From positions 1,466,501 through 1,530,500 of the forward strand of contig NC_092323.1 in the NCBI RefSeq assembly GCF_036785885.1: a DNA stretch of 64,000 nucleotides. The letters run 5' to 3'. Source of the DNA: Coffea arabica (lineage: Eukaryota > Streptophyta > Magnoliopsida > Gentianales > Rubiaceae). The notes below the pieces were generated by a model that did not search any database, was not told the DNA's origin, and saw only the letters and a list, made by a program, of their open reading frames with translations. This document shows, in pieces, positions 25,458 through 39,005 of the stretch (position 1 is its first letter; the number at the start of each line of letters is the position of its first letter). The translations under genes were made by a program, and so were the position numbers.

Positions 25458-25911
25458 CCTTTCCTAATTTTCTTCAAAAATCAGAATCAATTTAATCAGC
25501 CAGTCTCGCTCGCGGCTCCCTCTGATCTCTGTCTCTCTCAGATCTTCTTCAACAAAAGTCTCTCTCTTCTTAACAACACTAATAAACGACGATATATGAA
25601 AAGAAAAAAGTGGAGAATTAATTGGTATGGTTAACTGATTCTCAAGGAAAGCAGAAGCAGCAGCGACAATACTCCAGGCATCCCCCACCCTCCGGACTGA
25701 TTGGCGTTCCTTTTTTTTTTTTTTTTTTCTTTTTTGTAAGTTGTAACGCTAGTAGTAACTAACTAACTACTATATATGTTGTAACACCCCAAAAGTAATA
25801 AACGCTAATAGTAAACTAAGGGCGTAAGATCTTGAATTTACAATCTCTCCCTTACCTTTCCTGCCTCGCCTCGTAGCATCGTATCATTCCTTCCTTCTTC
25901 TCAAGTAAAAG
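25458..25911 (-). promoter_or_regulatory. Upstream region of the DUF3754 gene
   Basis: It lies directly upstream of the ATG at 25457. It contains a pyrimidine-rich leader on the coding strand and a T run at 25712-25728. No TATA element was fixed. Confidence 0.35.
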
Positions 25912-26333
25912 TGCATTTGACAAAACTAAAACATAAAATCTAAATTTGTTAAATTATTAAATACTCAATTTTTAACATATGAGAGTATTCTGCATTAACT
26001 GAGAGATTATCACTTATTATTTTAAATAAATTTAATTTATTAAATTACTTAATTGTTAAGTATTAAAATTTAACATTTGAAAATATTTTGTATTAATTGA
26101 TAAGTGAACAACTTATCACTTATTATTTTAAATAAATTTTGCCTAAGTAATTCAAAGACATATAATCAACTAAGACGTTCTAATTTTTGTTATCAAATAC
26201 ATCTGAATATATTAAGTTTAGGTGCTGAATTAATCATTTAAAATTTAATTCTATTAACTTGAAATGTTGAATTAGTCTTTCAAAACCAAAAAAAAAAAAG
26301 TGTTGAATAAAATTATCAAACAAGGCCTTAAAG
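25912..26333. repeat. AT-rich MITE of the TTTGATAAAATT family, copy 1
   Basis: The left end CATTTGACAAAACTAAAAC and right end AAAATTATCAAACAAGGCC are imperfect inverted copies. The interior words (AAATTATTAAAT, TTATCACTTATTATTTTAAA, TTTTTGTTATCAAATA) recur in the interrupted copy at 58634-60543. The target duplication is unclear, so the ends are approximate. Confidence 0.6.
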
Positions 26334-28004
26334 ACACTGATTATAATGGTATCTTGCTTCTCTCTTTGGGTTTTAATTAAATTCCAAACTTGGCATTGAA
26401 TCAAAGAGCATAGGGTAATCACATTAATGGAGCCGGGTTTTATCGCTTGAGTTGAGAGCCAAAAATGAATAAACAAAGCAAAGGACCCGACCAGAAAGCA
26501 GAGCGGCAGCCAGCGACCATCCATGGCCCATCCTCCTCCTCACCACCGCAGATGCTCCACCACCGCCCCCAACCCCACCTCCCCAGCCCTCCGCCCATTA
26601 ATAATAATAATAATAATTGGATAGGAAATTATTTACGTTAAATTATCTGAAATTAATATTTCAACACTTTCTGTAATATGAAAGTAATTTTAAACAATAT
26701 AAAAATTAGTTAAATAATGTATTTATGATATAAGTCAAATAATATTTTTTTCTTTAAAAAAAAAATCCATATCAACCCCAGTGCTACTGCTGCCCTCCAC
26801 CACCCGACAATTCCACAAAACAAAAACAAGCACATGGAGAAGCAGCTGTAGCACCAACAGCTACCTGTACTGCACTCCATTGATCCTCCTCAACTAACTC
26901 TTGCATTCATTTCAATTTTCATTTCCGCAGCAGACTCTCTACTACATATGCATCTGGATCTAGCACTACTGTCAATGTTACGGAATTACGCTTTTTCTTT
27001 ATTGCCATATTTGGCTTTCCTTCCATCCACCATTGATTCAACAGTCGACACAAAGTCAATACACAGTGCACCATCAATTACGCACCATCCTGTTCCTCCC
27101 GCTATTCTTGTACTCTGCTAGCATGCGATGCCAATGAAAATACGAGTCTCTGTTTTTTGGGTGCTGCTTCTTCCCTCTTGGTACACATTGGAGGGGGTTC
27201 CAGTCTTGGCGTTCAAGCACCAACTACATCACCATATCGACATACATGCCTCTGAAGGTGGGAACTCCCGGTGCCAAACTCAATTTCTTCCAAGGGCGGG
27301 TGGCTCCCAGGCGGATGGTGTTCTCAACCGGCTGAATCCCAGTGAACGAATCCGACTCTTCGACTCTAGGATGATCCTCCCCCCTCTTCTTTCCGCTCCC
27401 CCACTCCCTGGTTGGCCACCAGATGCACCATCCTGCTAACGTGCAGCCACTCAAATTAACAAAAAACTATTCCCAGCAGAAAAGAAACAACCATCCCCGG
27501 CAGCCCTTATTATGTCAAAGCATTGCCCATGTTTTACTCTCGGCCCCAAGAAGGCCCATCCATCATCCACCCTTCTTTTTTCCTCTAATCAGAAACAAAA
27601 TAAATAAATAAAACAGAAAGAAAAACCATAGAACTAATCAAATTTTGAGTCGCACCTATCAAATGAGAGATCCTTCTCTCTCCTCCACCAATTACCTATT
27701 CCTACTAAATCATATACACTGCACTGGCTTTTTTTCTACTCTATTTATGTACAAAGAGACACCTCTGATTGCCCATCTTCAACAAGAACAATGACCTGCT
27801 GAAGGGAGGGAGGGAAGTAAAAAAACAAAAAACAAAACCAATTCTTTTCTTTCCTGGATCTTTTTCCTCCTTTTTTAAAACAAAACGAAAGCAGAGATTA
27901 TTTGAGACTTAGCATTTGCTGCATAGGAAATTTTCATGGCCAGCATCAGCTCTAACCACCAACCCCGCTTAAGTTGCAACCACATCCTGCGCGAGATGGT
28001 CCAT
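26334..28004. other. Intergenic DNA and 3' flank of the NFRKB-like gene
   Basis: Short AT-rich and CCA-rich stretches alternate, with no protein recognised in any frame. The last few hundred bases are the likely 3' untranslated region of the gene at 28005. Confidence 0.5.
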
Positions 28005-31000
28005 TTATTGATTCCAAGACCTCACAAATGGTTTGCTCATCGAGTCCTGTAATCCTGGGTTCTGATGTGACACGCCTATCCATCCCAAGTTGTTAGCCTT
28101 ACGGCCAGCGCTGGCTTCATGTCCGCCAAAGTAGTTCAGTGGATCTGCCGTCTGCCCTAAAATGTTGCTTGTACTGGGGATCCCTCCACCCAACGCATTG
28201 TACGTCCCAGGCTGCATGAACCGGTCTGTGGTACCTACTGAATCATAAGGGGCAGAGGCGGGCCCACTAGCATGCAACTCATTACATTCTGATAAAACAC
28301 TGAACAAGCTTTGGTCCGAGTTACTTTGACTTCCAATGCTCCTGCTGGAAGCAACAGCACCTTCCAAACTCGACCACCCACCTCGGGCCCGATTTTCTCC
28401 AGGAAACCAATTCTGACTCACAAAACCCCCAGCACTACTTAAATGAGAGGGAGAAGGTGCTAGCATGCGAACTGTACTCACATTCCAATCCTGAACGTGG
28501 ACTGGCAAGTGCTTTTGAATGGAATATCTTCCTCCATCAGGGTATACACTGTCCTGCATATTGTGATCCACATAAAGATCATTCACTCTTTTCTGCCTCA
28601 TCTCCAGCGGGAGTGAAAGATTAACCTGATCCCTGAAATTGGCTGAAATTTGGCCATTCTCCATTGCTAGATTATCTGGTTGTTGAAAATCCAAGGCCAT
28701 CCTTTTCTGATCTGGATGGTAATTAGGTAGGCTACCATCATGGCCCCTGAAGAAAGACTCAAACAGCTCATTTCGGTTTTGAGTAGGATAAGCACCAAAG
28801 AAAGACACACCATGAGGCTGTCCATGCATCATCTGCTTCCCATCACTCTTTTCCTGCAGTAAAATCTGTTCTTGACTAGGGAAAGAACCATAGAATGACA
28901 GCTCGTCAGCTTCTCTGTGCAAAAGCTCCCTCTCAGAATCTTTTTCCTCAGCATCTGCTTCCAAATTAATTATATTAGTTGGTTGCTCCTCCATAATTTG
29001 GGGATGTGAAAGTGACAACTCACTTGAAGAGACATACTGATGACCAAAGGCAGCAGAATGATAGAAAGAACCAGGCTCACTAACTGCCGACCAAACATCA
29101 TCAGCAGAATCGCGAGGATCCCTGTGACTAACAGGTATATCGATGTGGTTCATATTTCCTGGGTATTCAGACACCATCAAAGGAAGATCATCCACTTTTG
29201 CAAGCATACTATTGTCATGAGAATCCACAGTCATGTCCTTGACCTGATGGGCACTGCTGATTGATGCAATGTTCTCTTCACGATCTTCTTCAGCAGAAAT
29301 TGAGACAGACTCGCCTTCTTCTTCCACGTTTTCTGTCACATCAAGTGTTTGCTGAGGTAGGTTATCAGTTTCCTTGTCCTCTTCATCCTGGCATAAAGTC
29401 ATAGCAGCAAAATGAGGCAATTCAACCATTTAGACATAGCACAAGACACTAGGGCTTGTTCCCGTTTGCTTTAGATTGTGCAAAAGCTGATTATGAAAAG
29501 TCATCATAGAGAATGATCAGAATCACTGAGAACTACTCTTTACTAGGTTTTGGATTTTGCCTTTTTTGGCTAATAAAAATCTACAATTAAAAGACAAAAG
29601 CAAATGAGAAATTTAGAAAAAAAAAACGCATCATCCATAACCAGCTAAAATAATCTAACAAGAACAAGCCCTTAAAAGCTCGAAAGGCAACAACCATAGT
29701 AACCATGAAGCAGGTGAAGCATTTCTTTAAAGTTCAAGTCCCTCAGCTGATATCACTACTTACAGCTGAAGCATTTCTTAAATGTTGGAAAACAAGAAGC
29801 AGCAGCACCATGGCAATAACAAGATCAGGACAAGTGATAGTGACTGATAGTGAAAGCCTACCTCTAATTGTATAGAACTTTCAGCTTTTATAACTTGATT
29901 AGCCTTTTGATCCTCCAGGAAGGACTGGGAAACCTCTCTTTTCTCATCCTCGCCATACAACAACTGGCACAAAAACAAAGCAGAGAATAAATATACGAGA
30001 AGCATTCTTCCAAAAGGATCCCATAAATGTTCAAACAGGCGTAACTTTGCGACAGCTTCTACAACCCAATTTCCATCTACAACAAAAGGAGGGAGGTAAC
30101 AAACCTCTTCTGCACTTGAATTGGGTGAAATTGTTGCTCCTATATCATCTATGAGCTCTAAATTATCATAATTATCTCTCTCGCCATCCTGCTCAGAAAA
30201 CGACATTAAGAAGTTAATGAGTGCAACTAAAAATTTGTCAAATTATTTTCAAGCCAGGCCCAGACAGAAAATATACAGTAACATTCATTTCACATAAAAA
30301 ACCTCAGTCAAAGAAGCCTCTGGGAGAAAAGCAAGTAAAACGACAAACCTTTTCTTGGAATTTCAGTTTTTCTTCCAACTCTTGACCCAAAGACTTTGCG
30401 ACTTGCTGTACTTTCAACTTATTTGTTATCCAGCTTCTGTAGCCAACTGGAATATCTTTATTCACCAATTGTAACCTGTCCAACAAATACTTGAATTGAA
30501 AACACCAAAAGAAAAAAAGTACATTTAACAGGATCTAAGAAAACAGAAAACTAACCAATAATCATGCAACTTCTGCCTCTCTTCTTCTTCAAATACTTCA
30601 AATGGCTGTACATGGAGGGTTTCAAGGTTACCCAGAACATTATTCAGAGATCTAGGTTGTATGCTATTACTGGTATGCTTCATAGTTCTCTTAACACGTT
30701 GATGCTGTTCTTTGCTGACCTGGAGAGAGAAGAGAAGGAGGAGGAGGAGGAGGAGGAGGAGGGGGGAACCAATGGAGGGCAATGAAAAATGGCTCTCATG
30801 TGTATACAAGTCAAGGAAAATGACAACAGCTCCAGCAGTAATAGACAAGCATACAAAATTCCGCAAACTCTATTTGCTATCAAGCAAGGAGATGTTCAAC
30901 GTAAGATTCCAAAGAACTCTATTGACATAAATTACCTTGATGTAAGACATATACTTTGCACCATCACCAAACTGGATATTGCGCTTCTGTAGCTTTTCCA

Positions 31001-34000
31001 CTTTTTTTGGTTTTGCAATACCCTTCAGCCCATCTGATGAGTTATTGAGATTGCTGTCTGAAAACCCTTTCCTGTAAAATTTAGCACCCAAGACAACCAA
31101 TATGCATTATGAAGATTAACACACTGCATGATTTTCCTTTTGCTCACCCAGCTGGAGTAAGAGAAAGGAAAATATGGAAATTCAGATTGATTACCTCCCC
31201 TGTGTATCCCAAGGCAAATCTTGGTTATTTTCATTACTGCATGCCTTCTCAGATGTAGCCCACGAACAAGATTCTGGTGTGGCAACATTGTTCTCTTCAG
31301 GATCATGAAACCTAGTCTCGGAGAACTGCATACTCTTTGCAGCCTGGCTTCCTGGCCTGCATTAATATTTCTTATTGATCGAAATCAGATATATACCATG
31401 CCCCATGCAACAAGAGGTCACAATGTAATTAGACAATATTCAGGACAATGCAGCAAAGCAAGCGAGCTAATATATTCTTTACACTGTAAAATAGGAAATT
31501 AAACATTTCAAGTGTTAAGGTAGAAAGTCAAAACATCAATGTTAGAAAAGATGTAATGCTCGTAAGATAACAGTTTAGTAATTGTTAGTTAACAATAATA
31601 TTAAACTTAAAAAAAACAATAATATTAAACTTAATATTATGCAGGACTTGTACAAGTTGGCCTCTTACTACAAATCCCTTAAGCCCTAAACTTTTCATTA
31701 TCCCTTTAGTTTCTACTCCAAGAAATTATAAATGGAACTTATTTATTTTCTTTGTGTTTTCTCCTTTATACACATGTTTTGTGCATGTTTGTATCTACAC
31801 CTCAGGTGAATTAAGACCATAGATTAATGCCAGTTAACCTTCTTTCTTTTGCTCACAAGTTCTTTTACAACTTTTCTTATTCTTATTCTTCACCCCCCCC
31901 CCCTTTTCACTCCTCCCTTTCATGAGAAGTTTTACCCTTCCCCCACCCCCAGCTCACTCTCCATTTTCAACCCAAAGGCTGTAATTAAAAGGTCCTTATT
32001 GCTAAAATTTATTGTTGGGAAGGTCTATTTTCCATCTCACATTGTCTCACGTGGATCTTTAATTTATTCTATGAAACAAATCAATTACTATTAAGAAATG
32101 TTAACTTAAAACTTATTTTGCCAATATATATATATATTACACGGACTCTCCATTTACCTCCGCCACACCGATGTCGACACAATATGACACGGACAAGGAT
32201 GTGGGATATGTGTCGGATATGGTCAAAAAATTTTGGGTGCATTGACTGTAGCAAACCTGGCTAAAAGATGGCGATGAAAAGAGGTAGATGAGATGGGATA
32301 CTGATAAATGAAGATGAAGATGACATGATATACTGATAAATGAAGATGAAGAGATTTTTTGGGAAAAGACAAGGACTTGAGTTTCGGTGTAATAGTTGGA
32401 CTCGAGATGTTGAGGGATAAAAATAAAAGCTGTTACTAATTAATTTATTAAATAAGATTTAGTATTTTATCATCTAAAAGAATTAAGTGCATGATGGACA
32501 TCACTATGATAAGCGTTTTGTAACTAAACCCCTGTATTTAACCTATATTTTTTTGTTTAGTACTGTGTTTAATCTCTTTACAATTTTGCCCTCTTGTAAT
32601 ATTAATTTAGCCCCCATACTTAAAGAATAACGATTTTAACCAAGTTTATGATTATCTTCAACCTAACTGCACATTAAACTGAACTTTTTATTAGCATATA
32701 TTTCAAACATGATTGTAGATAAATTTTAGAATGATTTGTTTTTAAATATCTTATGCACCTATGACTGTAAGAAATGAATCCCCACACCCATATCCAAATC
32801 TGGACAAATATCCCCGGATCCTATAAGAAATTCATTGTAACAATACCAACAATAGACATATTAACATAATTGAACCTAAATGATAAGCAGTCATACATTT
32901 AACTAAATTGGAATTCACAGATTGAAACGACGTCCTGTGCAATGCACCGGGAGAAACTAGTTTTCAACTACTTTTAAATCAAACAGAAGGGTTATATATC
33001 ATACGCCACCTTACATGCGAGAATGAATACAACAATATGGATGAAATATGTGTTCAAAAAATCAAGAGCAACTAGCAGAGTGATGCAAGAGGTATTTGCC
33101 AATAATACTTGCCCAAATCCATTCTGGCTTTACTCAGGCGTGTGCAAGTTAGTCAAAATGCATAATTACAACAACCAGAAACATTTTTGCAAAGTATTAT
33201 CATGTCTAACTTAAAAAGTAAGCAGATTTCAATAGTGTAATTTACTACTTCTACAGAAAGCCCGCCATGGATACAAATAGAAGGATGGGACATGCAACCT
33301 CCAATTTTTACAGTAAAATCTTAGGGAAACCTAAACAGAATGCATTGCCCATAGTTGTTAGGTTATCAAACCAATGTGTCTACCAAATATTTATGTAGTT
33401 AAGAAACATGTATGATCACAAACCTCCATATTTTCTGCAGAATTTCCTCTTCAGGATCCTTGCATCCATCCCATCTATCCTTCCACATTCGTAATTCCTC
33501 AATCATGCTGCCATAAACACCATATCCAAAATTTTGTTTCAAAAAAAATAATCAAGTTCACTTGAATCCTTGAAACAGAGCCAAATTTCTGTTAACCTTC
33601 AAAGCATCATTACTCACAGCTTCACAGTGTGAGAAAGGATTAGTGCTCTCATTATTGTGGTTCAGAAAAAGCTGTAATATGCAACTAAAGAAAATTAGGT
33701 CAATAGAACTACATACTCATTGTGATATTTTTGCAACTCAGAAAAGTATGCTTTCTTATTAGCCTTGATATGCTGCTCCAACTGAAGAAGATCGTCAGGA
33801 TGGAACTCACCAGCACACAATGCAGCACCCCTGCAAAGACACTAAACACTCTATGATCACTAACGAACTTTTAAAAATTTTGATAAAAATTTTTCAAATA
33901 CGATAAAAATTTTTAAAAAGTACTCTAAAAGGTAATCTAAAAATTAGTTTAAATTTTTTAAAAATTTTAAAAAATATCTCAAAATATATTCTAGAAACTC

Positions 34001-35090
34001 TTCTACTCTTAAATATCCCAAAATAATTTCTAAAAATATCCCAAAATATACTTTCAAAACTCTGCTACAGCAAAATTTTTCAAAAACACCCCCAAAATCA
34101 GCTAATTCAAACGGAGACTCTAAATTGGGATAGACAAAGCCCATATAGAACATTTACTCTAATTTAAAGCTTTCCCAGCTTGTACCAACAGTTAAACAAT
34201 AGATTGTGTAACCAAACAATTCTTCTTCTTCTCTTCCAGCAAATATTTTGAAATACAAAAAAGGCAGATTAAACTACAAAAGAAGATCTAGCTGAGACAT
34301 AGGAAATAACAATGACACTAACAGTAGGAACAACTACAGGAATATCAGAAGAAAGCAGGAGGGTAACTTTCAAGTCCTTCACCAAGTATACAAAAATAAT
34401 ATACCAATTTGAACATCTGTCCTTCAACCTGTTTGATACAAATTCAAAAACTGATTATGATATAAAATCAACCCTTGAGTCATTGCTAAACTAATTCAGG
34501 GGTTATCAAAAGCATTAATGCATGTTAAAACTTGCCATTTGAGAAAAGGATTTCCAAAGTGGAAGTTATCCCCCGAAAGCAGCTCCTGAACAGTTTTTTC
34601 AGGCTCAGCTCCTTTTGGCAGAAATTGGGTCAAAACCTTTCTCTCAGTTTCAGATATACGAGTCTGCCACACCTAAGACAAATGCCAGGCAATATATATA
34701 ATAATTAAGCCAGGAGTTGCTTGGGATCCAAGAAATAAAAACATACACCATCAGGATAGATACCTCATATGAAAGGACGTCTACTAAATTTTCTAATTCA
34801 AATATTTCCCGAGGAACGCTGAGAATGTCAGCCAAGCTGCTGTAGCTGTGAGGAACAGAATCAATGAAAGGGGCCAAGTCTCTCTGCAAAATGCCAATCT
34901 GTTCCCTCTTGGCAACAACACTCTTGTTCTTGTCATCCCACTCAAGAGATATATTAGACCTCCCATTTGTGTCATCCTGTGGAAATCCTAATTTCTTCTT
35001 TTTAGCTCTGTATTGTTCCCTATGCTCTCGAAAAGAGCAACCAACAATGGTGCTGGAATTGAGACGTCTCCTCCGCTGATCAGCTGCCAT
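28005..35090 (-). CDS. NFRKB-like protein, likely INO80 chromatin-remodelling subunit
   Basis: Eleven coding exons join in frame to give 939 residues: 35090-34764, 34672-34536, 33830-33717, 33507-33424, 31356-31195, 31071-30936, 30719-30556, 30475-30349, 30188-30105, 29963-29862, 29387-28005. After a basic N-terminus (MAADQRRRRLNSS), residues 60-200 hold the conserved block LADILSVPREIFELENLVDV ... PKGAEPEKTVQELLSGDNFHFGNPFLKWG, the DEUBAD-type domain of NFRKB proteins. A basic segment and the block YWLQLVNKDIPVGYRSWI follow. The last exon encodes an acidic, low-complexity C-terminus. In animals NFRKB binds INO80 and regulates the deubiquitinase UCH37; a nuclear chromatin role is inferred here. 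The second coding intron has a GC donor (AAATG|GCAAGT); only this splice keeps the frame into WGAALCAG. Confidence 0.9.
31400..33420. other. Repeat-expanded intron of the NFRKB-like gene
   Basis: This intron (33423-31357) is about 2 kb, far longer than most of its neighbours. It contains a homopyrimidine run at about 31893-31955, a TA run at 32126-32138, and two patches of GACACGG/CCGGATCC-like sequence (32160-32230 and 32770-32825) that look like the ends of an old DNA transposon. I could not define a target duplication. Confidence 0.4.
33842..34125. repeat. AT-rich MITE-like sequence in an NFRKB intron
   Basis: It consists of repeated AAAATTTTT and AATATCCCAAAATA words with CTACAGCA and CAAACGGAG near the right end. 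Its composition is like the block at 38166-38392. Ends and target duplication are not clear. Confidence 0.4.
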
Positions 35091-37850
35091 GTAGCAGACT
35101 ATCTCACAAGTCTCAGTATACCATACCGGCAAAAATGGAATCTCAATACTTATCAATAAATCTCCTTAATGCGTAGCCTGAAAATGCAAAGTGGAAAACT
35201 TTATTTACTGACTGTGTGTTTTGCAGCTTTATGGCAAGCCCAAGTGGACCATCTATATCCAATGATCAAGTATACTGTAAGATAGATAAATTAGGAAGCT
35301 GAGCTGCAAATATATACAAGTTGTAAAAGAATTAGAGGCATAACTAGGCCAATAAGTTCTAAAATACAAAGACAATATTCTCAAGAAGCCCTTGAAGTCT
35401 CAACAGTCAGCACATAGTCCAAATCACTGTACTCGCTGTTAAGCTTTAGCAAATAAGTCAATTAAGTTCGGGGAATACAGGATAAGTAAAAGTGTAATAC
35501 GGATGTAAACAAAATGCAACTCAAAAGAGGACAAACAAAATATACGAACTCGTTATATGAGCAATGACCAAACCTTTAACTCTCTTCTGCAAAGTAAAGT
35601 TACTTACATGTTAAAATCATTTGTTGAGTAAGCCACATGCACAAATCATGTTCTAACATTCTTGTACTGGAAGAGAAACTAACAAATTAACACCACATAA
35701 GATAGAATATGGCATAACAAATGAACTAAATCCATCTTGTAAACAACAAATAACAGAGTTTATTCCCACCATCTTTAGCTAGAAGGCAGAACCCAGTGGA
35801 TGAGGCACTTGTAGTTTTTCTTTTTCTTTTTTTTTTTCTTCCTTCCTCGTATCCTCTACTCATTCGATTCGTAACTATTGTAAAGCCTAACAAGAACAAC
35901 AACAGTCATGTTGAATTCAGGTGACATTCCTAAACTAAAGGTTCTCCACATCTCACAAATACTTTTCTTCTCTGCACCAATTGTGAGCATGGACTTTATT
36001 AACAAAAATTAGCCCAATGCAAGTTGAGCTTATTTTTAGGCAGGTTCAAAACAACAGAAATAATGGTAAAGAAATATTTTTGCATGTAGGTAAAATTGCA
36101 GTTATATCTGCACAAGAGGGAGCATATACATGCGCAGAACACAGTCATCTGAAAGGGCACGTGATCCCTCGGAACTCTCAACAAACAGAGAGAGTAATGA
36201 CAGATTAGGTGAAAACAATGGTGGCAGTTACAATGTAAAACTATGCCAACTGAATATTGTCAAGGAATGCAAGAAAACTAAACCCAAAGATTGATAGAGG
36301 GTAGAAGAATATAAGGTCCAATTTCCCTATAAACACATAAACATGAGGTGAACCAGAAATGCAAATGCCTTGAAAAATTCTTCATGACAACTGGTAGTAC
36401 GATAAGTACCATAGAAGCAGGAATATGCTGAAACGCTAGAAATAATTGGTCGGACAATCAGCTCAACTAAATGTGACTCTAAAAGGTGAAATTGTATCCC
36501 GATGCTTCCTTTTATGAAAGACAAACTGGAGTTCAGAGTAATTAGCAAATAGAGTAAAAGGATAAAAGGAGAGTCAGATGCATAGAAAGATACAATATTT
36601 GGTTTCAAATTCAACTACCTCATTGAAAAGCATATGTATGTAGTGTTAGCAGACAAAACTAGCAAGTAAAAGCACAAGCATTTAGCATTTGCTGACATGC
36701 ATGTACTTAAGTTCAGGAGTTACTGAGAAAACTGCAAAAGAGAAAAGGGGTAGGCCCATATAAGACCAAAGCGGGAGGAAAAATGGATGTTATCCTAAAA
36801 CGTTAGGACCATAATTTTCCTCTTGCAGAACTGCAATAAACAAACATAGCCAATTACAGTAATAGACACCACAATACATTAGTTCCAATAGGATGATAGA
36901 CGTGATTTTAAATTTGCGGACAAATAACTAATTCAGAAATATGAATTCCAATACTAGTTTTAAAAAACTATTAAATATTAGTACTACCATTTGCTACCAA
37001 AAGCCTAATGGATGTTATCCTAAAACGTTAGGACCATAATTTTCCTCTTGCAGAACTGCAATAAACAAACATAGCCAATTACAGTAATAGACACCACAAT
37101 ACATTAGTTCCAATAGGATGATAGACGTGATTTTAAATTTGCGGACAAATAACTAATTCAGAAATATGAATTCCAATACTAGTTTTAAAAAACTATTAAA
37201 TATTAGTACTACCATTTGCTACCAAAAGCCTAAACAAAATTTTTAACCAAGTACAGACAATTAAAAAAATGCGGAAGTTACAAAGTGATGAGCGGACGTA
37301 TAAGTTAAGCGGAAAAAGAAGAGGGAAGGCATTACAAAATACCCGCAATTTTAAAAAAAGAAAATGAAAAATAAAACAATTCATAAACTATCCAGCAAAA
37401 CATCAGCATCCCATACAAGATTATCAGAAAAAAAAAATCACATACAAAGAGGTGGGAGAGGGAAAAAGCCCTAGAAACCCAACACCGGAGGAGGAGAATC
37501 CAGAATACGATACCTGTAGAGCGGTCAAATAGTTGGGACGCAGACAAACACACAATTTAACGGCTGCACTTTAACCCTTGATTGGCGAACCGAAACGTCG
37601 TCATCATCGCGGAGGTAATTAAAAAAAATGGATTTAATGTCAAAGAGAAACAGATATTTGGGAGAAGGGGCGAAAAAACAAAGAAGCGAAGAGGAGACGG
37701 CGTAGGCGTTATCCGATTCGGTCGAGAGAGATTAGACAAAGCCCAAGGCCACGCACACAAGTAGAGGAGGCTGGGGAGAGAGTCGAGAGGACAGAGAGAG
37801 GAGGAGAGGAGAGAGCCACTTCTTGTCTTAATTTTTACACGCTAACCTCC
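35091..37850 (-). promoter_or_regulatory. Leader exons, leader intron and promoter of the NFRKB-like gene
   Basis: A splice donor CTACAG|GTATCG at 37514/37513 and an acceptor TTTTCAG at 35178 suggest a non-coding first exon (upstream of 37514) and a leader intron of about 2.3 kb. A stop codon lies in frame upstream of the ATG at 35090, so that ATG is the first usable one. Purine-rich GAGAGGA sequence at about 37770-37815 would be a CT-rich promoter on the coding strand. Long 5' introns often affect expression in plants; that is inference here. Confidence 0.6.
36782..37231. repeat. Perfect-looking 225-bp tandem duplication
   Basis: The unit at 36782-37006 repeats at 37007-37231 with no difference that I can see. 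It begins AATGGATGTTATCCTAAAAC. It lies inside the leader intron of the NFRKB-like gene. The lack of divergence means it is very recent or an assembly error. Confidence 0.93.
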
Positions 37851-38165
37851 CTGCTTTTTTATCGAATTACTATACGACCCCTCTGAGAGTTTTTTTTTTT
37901 TTTTTTTGAGTCTCGTGGAGGGCTGTAGGCCCATTACAATTTGCTACCAACTAGTCGGGCCGTAGGAGCGCCTCTAGATCATTCCCCCACCAGCCTCCTG
38001 AGTGCTTGCGGAGGACGCGAGGAAGTCTGCCCATTGGTCTGTTGTAGCTTGGATTGCCTTTGATGAGATTCCAGTGCGGGCTAGAATTAGGCGCCTTCTT
38101 TACGAGCTCGAGCCTGTTTGCGAGTCTGATTATAAACACATTTTCCTGCGTCCCAGTTCCCCGGC

Positions 38166-38392
38166 AACTTCCCCGTTTGTAACGTGAGTTTTTTGGATTT
38201 TATCTAAAATTTTACTGTAGTTTATTATAAAAAATTTTTAAAAAAATTTTGAAGTGTGTTTTTTTTTAAATATTTTGAAGTGTATAGTTTAAAATTTTTG
38301 AAAAATTTTTTGAGGTTACTGTAGTTAAAATTTTTTAAAAAACTTGTAGCAAACAAACTTTGCAAAACGCTTGACTTCCAAACAAGGCCTAA
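38166..38392. repeat. AT-rich MITE-like sequence
   Basis: The left side CCGTTTGTAACGTGAG and right side CTTGACTTCCAAACAAGG are roughly inverted at their CGTTTG/CAAACAAG ends. The interior is T-rich with ACTGTAG repeated. The target duplication is not clear. Confidence 0.45.
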
Positions 38393-38422
38393 TATTAGAG
38401 CTTGTATCGAGCCGATACTTAG

Positions 38423-39000
38423 GGTCTGTTTGATAACATAAAAAAGTGCTGATATTGAACTTTTTTAGATATTCAGATGTTTTGAGTGTTTGATAAATAA
38501 AAATCCATTTGCTGAATTTGTTAAGCAGTGCTAAACTTGTGTGTATTTGTTCAGTACAAGAATCCTAACTGAATGTTTAATTATGTTAATTATGTTCAAC
38601 ATTATTATCTAATTAAACAACCTGACATTCTTTATCTAATAGTTTTCTATATTTCTTTTCTCCTTTTTTAATGATTTTCATATTTTCTCCATACTCCTCG
38701 TATAATATATTTCATCTTTTATATTAATTTTAAAAATAAATATTGTCATTTTCATACCTAACAATTTTAAACTAATTAAATCATAGGTTCTATTTTCTTT
38801 TTTGGATGAAAAGATATAAGGGCAAAATTATCAATTTAGCTTATTAAGCATTCAGTTATAAATGTTTATCAAACAGTATAAATAGATTTAGCATTAAAAT
38901 TCAGACATTCATATATTTCTTTTCAGTGCTTAAAATTCAACAAATTAATCGTTTCAGTATTCAGATTTCAGAATTCAGATTCAATTTTATCAAACGGAAC
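38423..39000. mobile_element. Small DNA transposon (GTCTGTTTGATAA family), copy 1
   Basis: The left end GGTCTGTTTGATAACATAAA and the right end TTTTATCAAACGGAAC are inverted copies. The element is flanked by the direct repeat CTTAG (38418-38422 and 39001-39005). The interior has no coding frame. A second copy of the same family, also with a 5-bp flank repeat, lies at 62268-63226. The superfamily is not fixed: the sequence looks hAT-like, but hAT elements normally make 8-bp duplications. Confidence 0.75.
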
Positions 39001-39005
39001 CTTAG

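Noticed and set aside
27128-27454. Overlapping open frames on both strands at 27.1-27.5 kb
   Set aside because: No known family; there is no splice or start context, and the region is between two well-defined genes.
30680-30930. Serine-rich and arginine/glutamate-rich frames around the GGA repeat
   Set aside because: A (GGA)n microsatellite in the intron next to the NFRKB exon at 30719 generates low-complexity frames on both strands.
37890-38190. Possible LINE 3' end on the minus strand (T run at 37890-37907 next to GAGTCTCGTGG)
   Set aside because: The A tail on the minus strand and the short coding-like frame are suggestive, but I found no target duplication and no recognisable reverse transcriptase or RNase H motif.
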